NCBI GenBank assembly: GCA_011056555.1
Contig: DSEQ01000011.1
Location: forward strand, 1 to 64,000
DNA: 64,000 nucleotides
Direction: 5' to 3'
Origin: Candidatus Zixiibacteriota bacterium
GTDB taxonomy: Bacteria > Zixibacteria > MSB-5A5 > JAABVY01
In this document: one piece after another, positions 35,028-43,563 of the stretch
How positions within the stretch are numbered: the first letter of the stretch is position 1
Layout of the letters: each line of letters starts with the position of its first letter
Translations under genes and position numbers: made by a program
The notes under the pieces: generated by a model
What the model was told of the DNA's origin: nothing
Seen by the model: the letters and a program-made list of their open reading frames with translations, nothing else
The model's database searches: none

Positions 35028-37154
35028 ATGAAAAGAATATATCCCGCATTGATTCTCGTATTTCTTCTGATTAGTCCCTGCGCGCTTCAGGGCCAGGACG
35101 ATGTGGATATCACCGGGCGCTGGGAGGGGAGCATCTATCTCAGGGAGATGGATCTGCAGATAATAATTGATTTTGAACTGGATGCAACTGGTGAATACAA
35201 GGGTGAGGTAGATATCCCTCAGCAGGGAGCCGAGGATTTGCCGGTAACCAATATCCGGGTGGACGGCAGAATTGTAACCTCCGATCTCCCCAATGTTCCG
35301 GGAGACGCCAAATTCGCCGGTGTAATTTCCGGGGATGGCGACACTCTAAGCGGTGAATTCACCCAGGGCGGAGAGGTATTCAAGTATCTCCTGATCCGTG
35401 AGGATCCCGAGGAGGCCGCCCGCCGGCAGGCATTGATACAGGAGAATCTGCAGAAAATAAGGACTTTCTGTGATTCTATGCTGGCCGTATGGGAACCGCC
35501 AGGATTTGCGGTCGGAGTCGTTTACGACGGTGAGGTTGTTTTTCTGGAAGGTTTCGGCTACAGGAATCTGGAGGACAGCCTGCCAGTAACTCCCCGGACA
35601 CTATATGCCATCGGCTCAACCACCAAAGCATTTACCACCATGGCCATGGGTATACTGGCCGATGAGGATCTCCTCGACTGGAATGAAAAAGTCATTAATT
35701 ATCTGCCCGACTTCAGATTGAAGGATGAATATGCAACTTTGCATATGACCCCGATAGACCTTGTGACCCACATCTCCGGCATGCCCCGGCATGATCTTCT
35801 ATGGTACAACTCACCCTTCAGCCGGGAAGAAATCTTCAATCGCATGCAATATCTGGAATTCAATGAGGAATTGCGCGCGGCATTCCAGTACAACAACCTG
35901 ATGTTTATGACGGCCGGATTTCTGGTCGGCCAACTCACCCGCAGCACATGGGAAGAGTTTGTTGAGGAGAATATCCTTTTACCACTCGAAATGCTCAATA
36001 CAAATTTCTCGGTTACCGTATCCTGGCAGTCGGATGATTATGCTCTGCCCTATAAATACGAGGGCGACTCGGTGGTGCTGACCGAATTCAGAAACCTCGA
36101 CAATGTCGGCCCGGCCGGCTCGATCAATTCATCTATCGAGGATATGGTAAACTGGCTCAGGCTTCATCTGAATAAGGGCGAGTTCAATGGAAGGCGGCTT
36201 ATCTCTGAGATCGAACTGGAACGCATGCATACCCCGCATGTGATTGCGGGTGCGATGTCACCCGGCCAGTATAAAGAGAACTCATTTGCGGCGTATGGCC
36301 TGGGATGGGCGGTGCAGTACTACCGCGGCAACAGGCGGGTCTGGCATAATGGCGGCATTGACGGCTTTTATACGCATCTGAATCTCTATCCCGATGACGA
36401 CCTGGGCATTATCACATTCGTCAATCTCCCCGGCAACCGGGTCATCGATGTGGTCAGCTACTACATCGCCGACTTATTTATGGGGCTCGAACCTGTGGAC
36501 TGGAATACACGTCTCAAGGGGATCGACACCGGCCAGGACGAAGAAAAAGAGGATGAGGAACCGGAAAAGGAAGAGCCTGTAAAGAACACCAGGCCATCAC
36601 ATAAACTTGAGGAATATGCCGGCCAGTTCGAAAACCCCGGTTATGGCACTTTTGCGGTAGAATACAAGGATAAAGAACTGTTTGCCAGTTTCAATAACAT
36701 GCAATCCCGGCTCGAGCACTGGCATTATGATGTTTTCAGGGCAAGTGATGATGTCTGGGAAGATACCAAAATAAACTTCCTGACTAATATTAAAGGCGAT
36801 ATTGACCGGATTTCAGTACCGCTGGAGCCCGCAATCGACAATATCATATTCACCAAAAAACCGGATGCCCATTTATATGATCCGAATTTCCTTTCTATGC
36901 TGGCGGGGAATTATGACATCGACGGCACTATCTGCACGGTCGAATTAAGAGGCGAGAATACCCTTTTTGTTACTGTGTCGGGCCAGCCGCCTTATGAGTT
37001 GGAGCCTTACAAGGGCACGGAATTCAACCTGAAAGGCCTGAGCGGATTCAGCGTCGAATTCGAGCTTGATGACGAGTGGGAAAAGGTAAAGGGACTGAGA
37101 TTCATTCAGCCCAACGGCGTTTTTGAGGCGAAAAGAGTAGAAAGCGAAGATTAA
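35028..37154 (+). CDS. Exported class C beta-lactamase-family serine hydrolase
   Basis: 708 residues from 35028, with AAGGAG eight bases upstream; an upstream frame start lacks this. Signal peptide 1-21. Residues 25-130 are a small beta domain, then the penicillin-binding-protein-like hydrolase: YAIGSTTKAFTTMAMG supplies Ser/Lys of SxxK (Ser about 197), FQYNNLMF is the YxN motif (about 290), and VWHNGGIDGF is the HxG motif (about 440). A charged linker (Glu/Lys rich) leads to a DUF3471-type beta domain, ~520-705. Likely a peptidase or esterase acting on cell-wall-type peptides; antibiotic resistance is not implied. TTGAAT-N18-TAATAT lies upstream. Confidence 0.88.
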   Translation: MKRIYPALILVFLLISPCALQGQDDVDITGRWEGSIYLREMDLQIIIDFELDATGEYKGEVDIPQQGAEDLPVTNIRVDGRIVTSDLPNVPGDAKFAGVISGDGDTLSGEFTQGGEVFKYLLIREDPEEAARRQALIQENLQKIRTFCDSMLAVWEPPGFAVGVVYDGEVVFLEGFGYRNLEDSLPVTPRTLYAIGSTTKAFTTMAMGILADEDLLDWNEKVINYLPDFRLKDEYATLHMTPIDLVTHISGMPRHDLLWYNSPFSREEIFNRMQYLEFNEELRAAFQYNNLMFMTAGFLVGQLTRSTWEEFVEENILLPLEMLNTNFSVTVSWQSDDYALPYKYEGDSVVLTEFRNLDNVGPAGSINSSIEDMVNWLRLHLNKGEFNGRRLISEIELERMHTPHVIAGAMSPGQYKENSFAAYGLGWAVQYYRGNRRVWHNGGIDGFYTHLNLYPDDDLGIITFVNLPGNRVIDVVSYYIADLFMGLEPVDWNTRLKGIDTGQDEEKEDEEPEKEEPVKNTRPSHKLEEYAGQFENPGYGTFAVEYKDKELFASFNNMQSRLEHWHYDVFRASDDVWEDTKINFLTNIKGDIDRISVPLEPAIDNIIFTKKPDAHLYDPNFLSMLAGNYDIDGTICTVELRGENTLFVTVSGQPPYELEPYKGTEFNLKGLSGFSVEFELDDEWEKVKGLRFIQPNGVFEAKRVESED

Positions 37155-37224
37155 GGCTTCATTTGTGGAACATGCGGCCCAGTGGGCATATTATACTGAT
37201 AAGAAATCGAATAGGAGATAGAAT

Positions 37225-38478
37225 ATGTCCGATACCGATACAAAAAACAGAACATCAAAATTAGATAACATCAAGGCCGAATTTCCCGAATTGAACCGGG
37301 TAATAAACAGCAAACCGGTTGTTTTTCTCGATTCCGCCGCCACCTCACAGAAACCGATGCGGGTCATAGATAAGCTGGTAGAATATTACTCCAATTATAA
37401 CGCCAACGTGCACCGGGGAGTCTATTCCCTTTCGATGGAATCGACCGAGGAATACGACACTGCCCGCGAGCTGGTGCGTGAATTCATCAACGCACGTTCG
37501 ACCAATGAAATTATCTATACCAGGGGCACGACCGAGGCAATAAATCTGCTTGCTCGGTCGTGGGGTGATGCTAATATTGGAAAGGACGACGAAATCATCC
37601 TGACAGAACTAGAGCATCACTCCAATCTGGTTCCCTGGCAGATGCTCTCTCAGCGCACCGGCTGTAAGCTAAGATTTATACCTGTAGATGATTTTGCCGT
37701 ATTGCTTATCGATGAATATAAAAAACTGCTTTCAGAAAAAACAAAACTGGTGGCGTTCAACGGGCAGTCCAATTCCATGGGCACCCTCAATCCGATCAAG
37801 GAAATAACCGCGCTTGCTCACGATGTGGGGGCTCTGGTATTGGTGGACGGCGCCCAGTATGTGCCCCACAATAAGGTCGATGTGCGGGATCTGGATGTCG
37901 ATTTCCTGGCCTTCTCGGGCCATAAGATGTGCGGTCCCACAGGCATCGGAATTCTCTACGGCAGGGAAAAGCTCCTTGATGAAATGCCGCCCTTCCTGGG
38001 CGGGGGCGATATGATCGATACTGTGCACTACGAATACTCCACTTACACCGGGCTCCCGATAAAATTCGAGGCGGGCACCCCTAATATTGCCGGCGCGATT
38101 GTGCTGGGAGAGGCAATCCGCTTTTTGAATGATCTGGGGATGGAGAATATCAGAAAACATGAGTACGAGCTGACCGCCTATACAATGCAGAAACTTCAGC
38201 AGATTCCTAAGATAAAGATTTACGGCACCACAGACCTGAGGCAGCGGGGCGGCGCAATATCGTTTGAATACGAGGGAATCCATCCCCATGATCTGGCCCA
38301 GATTCTCGATTCGGAGAGTATCTGTATCCGCGCAGGTCATCATTGTACCCAGCCCCTGATGCGGAAGTTCGGGATAGCAGCAACCTCGAGAGCGTCGTTC
38401 TATATTTACAACACCAGGGAAGATGTGGATCGGCTGATGGAAGGACTGGCCAAAGCGGATCAGATCTTCGGCCTTTGA
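37225..38478 (+). CDS. sufS: Cysteine desulfurase (SufS group)
   Basis: Removes sulfur from cysteine for Fe-S cluster assembly. 417 residues, PLP enzyme. Landmarks: TRGTTEAINLLARSWG near residue 98, ELEHHSNLVPWQ near 131 (His stacked on PLP), DGAQYVPH, the PLP lysine in FSGHKMCGPTGIGILYG near 231, and the active-site Cys in IRAGHHCTQPLM near 370. It is a group II enzyme. TAGGAGATAG precedes the ATG by six bases. No sufBCD, sufE or sufU is adjacent, so partners must be elsewhere. Confidence 0.95.
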   Translation: MSDTDTKNRTSKLDNIKAEFPELNRVINSKPVVFLDSAATSQKPMRVIDKLVEYYSNYNANVHRGVYSLSMESTEEYDTARELVREFINARSTNEIIYTRGTTEAINLLARSWGDANIGKDDEIILTELEHHSNLVPWQMLSQRTGCKLRFIPVDDFAVLLIDEYKKLLSEKTKLVAFNGQSNSMGTLNPIKEITALAHDVGALVLVDGAQYVPHNKVDVRDLDVDFLAFSGHKMCGPTGIGILYGREKLLDEMPPFLGGGDMIDTVHYEYSTYTGLPIKFEAGTPNIAGAIVLGEAIRFLNDLGMENIRKHEYELTAYTMQKLQQIPKIKIYGTTDLRQRGGAISFEYEGIHPHDLAQILDSESICIRAGHHCTQPLMRKFGIAATSRASFYIYNTREDVDRLMEGLAKADQIFGL

Positions 38479-38498
38479 TTGAGGGCTTTTGTCGACCG

Positions 38499-38525
38499 GC
38501 GGCATGCCTTCAGGCCGCTATTTTA
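38499..38525 (+). terminator. Possible terminator after sufS
   Basis: GCGGCATGCCTTCAGGCCGC forms a hairpin with an internal bulge and is followed by TATTTTA. The T run is poor. Confidence 0.4.
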
Positions 38526-38623
38526 CTGCAAAAAGTCGATATTTTGTCCAGATTTCCGACATTTCCCGGATCGATATAACCTCATTAATACCCATAACTT
38601 ATAAAAAACTCCACTTTGGGGTG

Positions 38624-38635
38624 TCGGAATTCCGA
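38624..38635. promoter_or_regulatory. 12-bp palindrome, possible activator site
   Basis: TCGGAATTCCGA is a perfect palindrome about 100 bases before the sigma-54 site, a normal distance for an NtrC-type enhancer element. Another small stem, GGGG caat CCCC, follows at 38642-38653. Confidence 0.4.
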
Positions 38636-38730
38636 TCAATCGGGGGCAATCCCCGCGCATCGGCTTCTAAACCGCTTCTCTAAATCCAATGATACCAATA
38701 GCTTAAGGATGCGCATCCCGGGCTTTATTC

Positions 38731-38744
38731 GGCACGCAATCTGC
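38731..38744 (+). promoter_or_regulatory. Sigma-54 (RpoN) promoter of the PEP-CTERM gene
   Basis: TTCGGCACGCAATCTGCT matches the consensus TGGCACG-N4-TTGC: GG at 38731-38732, ten bases, GC at 38743-38744. A start near 38756 would give a ~47-base leader. RpoN promoters are established upstream of many PEP-CTERM genes. Confidence 0.7.
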
Positions 38745-38802
38745 TCTATATTTCCCTGAAATATGAAAATAAACGTTTAACTCTTAGATGGGGCTTTATG
38801 CT

Positions 38803-39438
38803 ATGAAAAAGCTACTTGCCACAACAGTAATACTGCTTCTGATCTCCACATCGGCATTTGCACAGTTTACCTTCCATGGTTACCTGCAGACTCCTGATGG
38901 TGTTCAGGGAACTGTACCCTGGAGCGAAAACTTCAGGATCGAATGGTGGGTCACACAGCAGATGGACAATTCCTGGTTATACCAGTACAACCTGACTCTG
39001 ATCGATGGTAGTCCAATCTTAGACCACGCTGTCAGTCACTGGTACGTTGAGGTTTCCCCTAACGTCACAGCGGCGGACTTCTGGGGTTTTGAGGGCGGCT
39101 GGGAATTCGTCGATGAGACTCACGGCGGAACACCGTTCCCGAATGCTTTGAAACTCGATTATGGTGATGCCGATGCAGATGGTTATTCATTCTACTCATG
39201 GAGAGCGCCGGTCTGGGGCGATTTCTATGCAAAAGATGGTGTCGATGACGAAGGCCAGGTTTATGCTTGGAACACGGGATTCTATGATCCCGATCCGTTA
39301 GATGCTGCAGCGGATGGGTCCATCGGCTACAAGATTCTGCGTCCGGATACGACTACTGTAATTCCGGAGCCGACCACGATGCTTCTCCTTGGTATGGGAA
39401 TGCTCGGTCTCGCAGCCCGGAAACTGCGCAGGAAATAA
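38803..39438 (+). CDS. PEP-CTERM sorted exported protein
   Basis: 211 residues from the ATG at 38803 (an in-frame ATG at 38788 has the better GATGGGG nearby, so the start is not certain). Signal peptide ends SAFAQ. The body is beta-rich with many aromatic residues and Asp-rich DYGDADADGYS. The C terminus is a textbook PEP-CTERM: VIPEPTTMLLLGMG, a hydrophobic helix and the basic end ARKLRRK. It should be exported, cut by an exosortase and released or linked to the exopolysaccharide matrix. No exosortase is in the window. It has its own RpoN-type promoter and a strong terminator, hence a monocistronic unit. Confidence 0.92.
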   Translation: MKKLLATTVILLLISTSAFAQFTFHGYLQTPDGVQGTVPWSENFRIEWWVTQQMDNSWLYQYNLTLIDGSPILDHAVSHWYVEVSPNVTAADFWGFEGGWEFVDETHGGTPFPNALKLDYGDADADGYSFYSWRAPVWGDFYAKDGVDDEGQVYAWNTGFYDPDPLDAAADGSIGYKILRPDTTTVIPEPTTMLLLGMGMLGLAARKLRRK

Positions 39439-39460
39439 CACAGAATCGGTATTCAAAATT

Positions 39461-39492
39461 AAAAAGCGCTGCCGTCAGGCGGCGCTTTTTTT
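39461..39492. terminator. Strong terminator after the PEP-CTERM gene
   Basis: AAAAGCGCTGCC, loop GTCA, GGCGGCGCTTTT (one T-G wobble) followed by more T. A-run on the other side makes it usable in both directions. Confidence 0.92.
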
Positions 39493-39571
39493 ATTTATAG
39501 TGCAACACCCGACATACCATCCCTGTTATAAGCAACAATCAATATGTTAAGTTAACTTGCCGGTTTATTGC

Positions 39572-40291
39572 ATGCTGAATTTTAACAGGTCAAACGAAAT
39601 TGAAATCATGGACTCGGGAGATTATACCGACGAGGAGCTCCGGGGAGATTTCAAAAATATTCGTCTGGCCAATAAACTAACCCGCACATACAGCAACCTG
39701 AAGAGTATTCTAAATGACATAATCAATAAGAAGAATCTGGAGGATATTACTATTCTCGATGTCGGTACCGGAATGGCCGATATCCCCCTGGAACTTGCAA
39801 ATCACTGCAGCGAAAATGGCACACGCGCGAAAATCAAGGGTATCGACCCCAATCCGCGAGCGATAAAAATTGCCAGGGAGTTTATCAAAGACCATAGGGA
39901 TATCGAATTCGAAGCCAGATCAATCCAGGACTTCAGGGATGATGAGAAGTTCGATTTTGTGATCAGCAATCATACCCTTCATCATATCCCCGATGCTGAT
40001 ATTCTGGAGACACTTAATAAGATGTTTCGCATGGCCCGTCACGGCCTGATCATCAGCGATATCCGCAGGACCAGGCTGGGCCATTGCGGCGCAAGTATCA
40101 TCTCAAAATTCATAGGCAACCGTCTGACCTCCAACGACACCCCCGCCTCGATCAGAAAAGCCCTCTCAAAATCTGAACTAATTCAGGTTCTGCAGGAATC
40201 CGATATCGAGAATTATCGCATTGAATATAGCTTTCCCTACAAGTTTATTCTGGTAGCGGAAAAAGGCCAGAATAGTACAAAATCTTTTTAA
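39572..40291 (+). CDS. Class I SAM-dependent methyltransferase
   Basis: 239 residues. Motif I ITILDVGTGMADIPLEL near residue 60, IKGIDPNPRAIKIAREF (motif II, acidic Asp that binds ribose), and FDFVISNHTLHHIPD near 137 (motif IV/post) define a Rossmann methyltransferase (Methyltransf_11/25). A C-terminal ISDIRRTRLGHCGAS segment is like methyltransferases of small-molecule or quinone-type substrates. Substrate unknown. The start at 39572 has no clear RBS; ATG at 39608 is an alternative. Confidence 0.85.
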   Translation: MLNFNRSNEIEIMDSGDYTDEELRGDFKNIRLANKLTRTYSNLKSILNDIINKKNLEDITILDVGTGMADIPLELANHCSENGTRAKIKGIDPNPRAIKIAREFIKDHRDIEFEARSIQDFRDDEKFDFVISNHTLHHIPDADILETLNKMFRMARHGLIISDIRRTRLGHCGASIISKFIGNRLTSNDTPASIRKALSKSELIQVLQESDIENYRIEYSFPYKFILVAEKGQNSTKSF

Positions 40292-40339
40292 ATCAATTAT
40301 TACGATCTGATCTGCAATTCATTCCCGCCTTTATTTCGC

Positions 40340-40368
40340 TTGCTTTTTACATCTAACAGTGTTAAAAT
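40340..40368 (+). promoter_or_regulatory. Promoter directly in front of rtcA
   Basis: TTGCTT (40340-40345), 17 bases, TAAAAT (40363-40368). The ATG at 40378 is only nine bases past the -10, so the mRNA would be leaderless or nearly so; no RBS is present. Confidence 0.5.
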
Positions 40369-40377
40369 TATGGCCTT

Positions 40378-41451
40378 ATGAAAAACAACAGTATGGTCAG
40401 AATTGACGGTTCCTATGGCGAGGGGGGCGGACAGATACTGCGCACCAGCCTGATGCTGGCCACCCATCTGGGCCGTCCGCTGGAAATCGTAAATATCCGT
40501 AAAAACCGCAAAACTCCCGGACTCATGCCCCAGCACCTGACAGCAGTTCGGGCGCTGGCGGAGATTTGCTCGGCCGAGGTCAAGGGGGACGACCATCGCT
40601 CAGAGAAGCTGTATTTCAAGGCCGGAAAAGTCAGGACCGGCAAATATACATTCGATATCGCCGCCGAGAAGAGATCGGCCGGCTCTGCCCCTCTGGTCCT
40701 GCAAACCCTGGCCCTGCCGCTTTTTCTGGCACAGGGGGGCGGCTCCACGCTCAAAGTCAAGGGCGGAACTCATGTCCCCTGGTCCCCTCCGGGGACATAC
40801 CTGAAACAGATTTTCTTTCCCATGCTGGCCAAAATGGGGCTTTATGCGCATATAAAAATCCTCAAATGGGGCTTCTACCCGGAGGGGGGCGGCGAGATCA
40901 GCCTGCAGATTAAAAGGGCCACCAACAGCAGAAATATAAAATGTTTCAATTTTACCGACAGGGGAAAACTGCTTCGCGTAACCGGACTTTCGGCTGTCTC
41001 GAACCTGCCCATGTCAATTTGCGAACGCCAGAGGCGCCGTGCGAATGAAATCCTGACCGAAGCGGGTATCAAACCCAACATTGCCGCCAAAGAGGCCCGG
41101 GCGCGAGGCCGTGGCACAGTTTTGTTTCTGACCGCTGAATATGAAAATGTTCTGGCCGGTTTTTCGCGGCTGGGAGAAAAGGGCAAGCCGGCTGAAATCA
41201 TCGCCGAGGAAACATGTCAGGATTTGATCGATTTCAATGGCAAAAATGTGGGCATCGGCCATAATCTGGCCGACCAGCTTCTTCCCTATCTTTGCCTGAC
41301 AGGCAGGAAGTTTACGCTGGAGGTCTCCAGCCTGACAACCCACCTGCTGACAAATCTCTGGGTAATCAGCCGTTTTCTTGATGTTACCATCGACATAAAA
41401 GGGGCCCAGGGCCTTCCCGGCACTATTACGGTAATCCCGAAATCAGGCTAA
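40378..41451 (+). CDS. rtcA: RNA 3'-terminal phosphate cyclase
   Basis: Converts RNA 3'-phosphate ends to 2',3'-cyclic phosphates using ATP, part of RNA repair. 357 residues. IDGSYGEGGGQILRTSL at the N terminus, HLTAVRALAEICSAEVKG, EGGGEISLQI and the catalytic-His region GIGHNLADQLLPYLCL near residue 300 are all present. No rtcB or rtcR neighbour is found, unlike in Escherichia coli, and the sigma-54 activator at 47151 is not the RtcR type (it has a receiver domain). Confidence 0.96.
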   Translation: MKNNSMVRIDGSYGEGGGQILRTSLMLATHLGRPLEIVNIRKNRKTPGLMPQHLTAVRALAEICSAEVKGDDHRSEKLYFKAGKVRTGKYTFDIAAEKRSAGSAPLVLQTLALPLFLAQGGGSTLKVKGGTHVPWSPPGTYLKQIFFPMLAKMGLYAHIKILKWGFYPEGGGEISLQIKRATNSRNIKCFNFTDRGKLLRVTGLSAVSNLPMSICERQRRRANEILTEAGIKPNIAAKEARARGRGTVLFLTAEYENVLAGFSRLGEKGKPAEIIAEETCQDLIDFNGKNVGIGHNLADQLLPYLCLTGRKFTLEVSSLTTHLLTNLWVISRFLDVTIDIKGAQGLPGTITVIPKSG

Positions 41452-41531
41452 ATTCTTTATAAATCAGGCCCAAGCCGCAAAACCATCCTGAACTTGCGCC
41501 GTAATATATTTTCTAATGGTTGAGATGGCAT

Positions 41532-42962
41532 ATGCGATTAACACCCGGAACAGACGCGCGGATAAAAAAGATTGACCTGACCGAAGGCAATATTCTAAAG
41601 AATATTTTCCGCATGGGGATTCCCTCGGCCATCGGATTCTTCTCGGTAAATCTCTACGACTTTATCGATGCCCTCTGGGTTGCTCAACTGGGGGCCTCGC
41701 ATGTCGCTGCCATCACCATCTTCTTCGGATTCTACTGGGTTATCTCTTCTCTTAATCAGCTGGCTGGCACCGGGTCGGTATCAGTGATCTCCCAGAATTA
41801 CGGGAATAATGACCATGACCGGGCGGAAGCCGCAATTAAGGAAACGTATCTTCTCAAATGGGGAATTGCGATATTTTTCGGTACCCTGGGGTTGATATTC
41901 CTGGAGGATGTCATGCGGCTGCTGGGCGCATCCACCGAGACTATCGGCGAAAACGGCGATTCGGTACTGAGCCTGGCAATAGATTACGGTACTATTCAGA
42001 TTCTGGGATTGGGCTTCTCAATGTGCGCATTTACGAATTACACCGCCCTGAGAGGAGTGGGCAATCCCAAGATGGCCATGTGGATAATGATTGCTTCGGT
42101 CTGTTTTAATATTATCCTCGATCCATTCCTGATTTTCGGATGGTGGATATTTCCGTACATGGGTATCAAGGGTGCGGCGCTGGCCTCGGTCATATCTCAC
42201 ATACTGGCATTCTTCGCAGGATTGGCCATTTTTTACGGCGGCTTTGCCAACGTCAAATTGAATCTTAAAGGCAAGATACCCATACGCTTGAAGACGATCC
42301 TGAAAATCATAAGGATCGGGGCGCCTTCCGGGCTCAATTCGGTATCATTCAGCCTCTCACGTTCAATAATCTTAGCCTTCGTGGCGATGACCACCACCGA
42401 GGCGGTGGCAGCCTATGGTATCGGCAACAAAATCTCGGCCTTGAGCATCATGATAATAGTCGGCCTGGGCCTGGGGCTGGCGGCTCTGATAGGCCAGCTC
42501 CTGGGCGCGGAGAAGCCGGAACGTGCCCGCAAGACCGCTTATCAGGCGATGGCAATAGCGTTGGTCATTACAATTTCAATCGCGCTTCTCACGATTATTT
42601 TTGCCGAACAGATCATGAAAATATTCTTCGACCCATCCATCGGTTCGTCCGAGGCCGCTGTTGTCGCAATCGGGGTCAAAATGCTCAGGATCATTTCTAT
42701 CAGCCTGCCCTTCGTGGGATTATATATAATAATGGAGATGACTTTCACAGGCGCAGGAAATAATGTTCCCCCCATGGTTTTCGGAATCCTGACTGGATGG
42801 GTCCTGGAGATCCCGCTGGTTTACGGCGCTCTTCGAGTTCTGGACGCTGGGCCTGTCGGTGTCTGGTGGGCGCTCACCATTTCCTCAATTATCGGCATTT
42901 CGGCCTGCTTCTGGTGGTTCCGTAAGGGGCACTGGATAAATGTGAGAGTCAAGGGAGATTAG
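41532..42962 (+). CDS. MATE-family multidrug/cation antiporter
   Basis: 476 residues with 12 predicted helices in two six-helix halves. MGIPSAIGFFSVNLYDFIDA near the start and the repeat RIGAPSGLNSVSFSLSRSII in the second half mark MATE. It exports drugs or organic cations by Na+ or H+ exchange; substrate not predictable. The ATG at 41532 (MRLTPG) is preferred over an in-frame TTG 12 bases earlier; RBS is weak. An AACCAT/ATGGTT inverted repeat lies just upstream. Confidence 0.92.
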   Translation: MRLTPGTDARIKKIDLTEGNILKNIFRMGIPSAIGFFSVNLYDFIDALWVAQLGASHVAAITIFFGFYWVISSLNQLAGTGSVSVISQNYGNNDHDRAEAAIKETYLLKWGIAIFFGTLGLIFLEDVMRLLGASTETIGENGDSVLSLAIDYGTIQILGLGFSMCAFTNYTALRGVGNPKMAMWIMIASVCFNIILDPFLIFGWWIFPYMGIKGAALASVISHILAFFAGLAIFYGGFANVKLNLKGKIPIRLKTILKIIRIGAPSGLNSVSFSLSRSIILAFVAMTTTEAVAAYGIGNKISALSIMIIVGLGLGLAALIGQLLGAEKPERARKTAYQAMAIALVITISIALLTIIFAEQIMKIFFDPSIGSSEAAVVAIGVKMLRIISISLPFVGLYIIMEMTFTGAGNNVPPMVFGILTGWVLEIPLVYGALRVLDAGPVGVWWALTISSIIGISACFWWFRKGHWINVRVKGD

Positions 42963-43024
42963 TTTTATCCATAGAGGGACATAAAAAACCAAAGGCAGAA
43001 TCTATCGTCTCTGACCCCCTATTT

Positions 43025-43486
43025 CTATATGCCGAATTCTTCCTTCAAGCATGCTTCGGCTTCATCGATCTGATCCACTCTCACCACTACTGTTATGGAG
43101 GAAAGAGAAGTCGAGATCGACTGAATATTAATGCCCTTCTTGGATAAGGTGCCGAAAATCCGTCCCGCAGAACCGGGCTGACTGGAGAGCATATGCCAGG
43201 AAAGCGTCAGAAGGCCAATATTCTCGCGATATGATACCTTCTCGAAATTGATGTCCGGCTTCAGCTCCTCCAGCACCTTGAGCACATCATCAAGCTCATC
43301 GATCTTCACCGCAAAGGATATATTGGCATGTTTTCCGACCCCGGGACTGGAGATTACGAGTTCAACATTGAACCCCCTCTGCCCCAACTGTCCGAATATC
43401 TCCGCCGCAATACCTGGCTGATCCGGAACCTGATGAACGACTACCTCAGCCACCTTAACATTTTTTGTGAGGGTAATGTCAGCCAT
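43025..43486 (-). CDS. Stand-alone tandem ACT-domain protein (aspartokinase regulatory-domain-like)
   Basis: 153 residues with two ACT units, about 8-75 and 85-153. VVVHQVPDQPGIAAEIFGQL, FNVELVISSPG, then MLSSQPGSAGRIFGTLSKKG and NIQSISTSLSSITVVVR closely follow the aspartokinase C-terminal pair that binds lysine or threonine, but no kinase domain precedes. It might be a regulatory subunit like the beta chain made from an internal start in Bacillus, or a free amino-acid sensor. AAGGAGGTTCGA precedes the ATG. It is divergent from the solute-binding/kinase operon. Confidence 0.85.
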   Translation of the reverse strand: MADITLTKNVKVAEVVVHQVPDQPGIAAEIFGQLGQRGFNVELVISSPGVGKHANISFAVKIDELDDVLKVLEELKPDINFEKVSYRENIGLLTLSWHMLSSQPGSAGRIFGTLSKKGINIQSISTSLSSITVVVRVDQIDEAEACLKEEFGI

Positions 43487-43563
43487 TCGAACCTCCTTGT
43501 GGTATAAAGATTAAGGGATTATAAGCCCAATGTCAATCTGTTTTTAAATTGACTGATAACAAT

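Noticed and set aside
40378-41451. Rtc RNA-repair operon controlled by RtcR
   Set aside because: No rtcB, and the sigma-54 activator in the window has a receiver domain rather than an RtcR sensor domain; the promoter before rtcA looks sigma-70-like.
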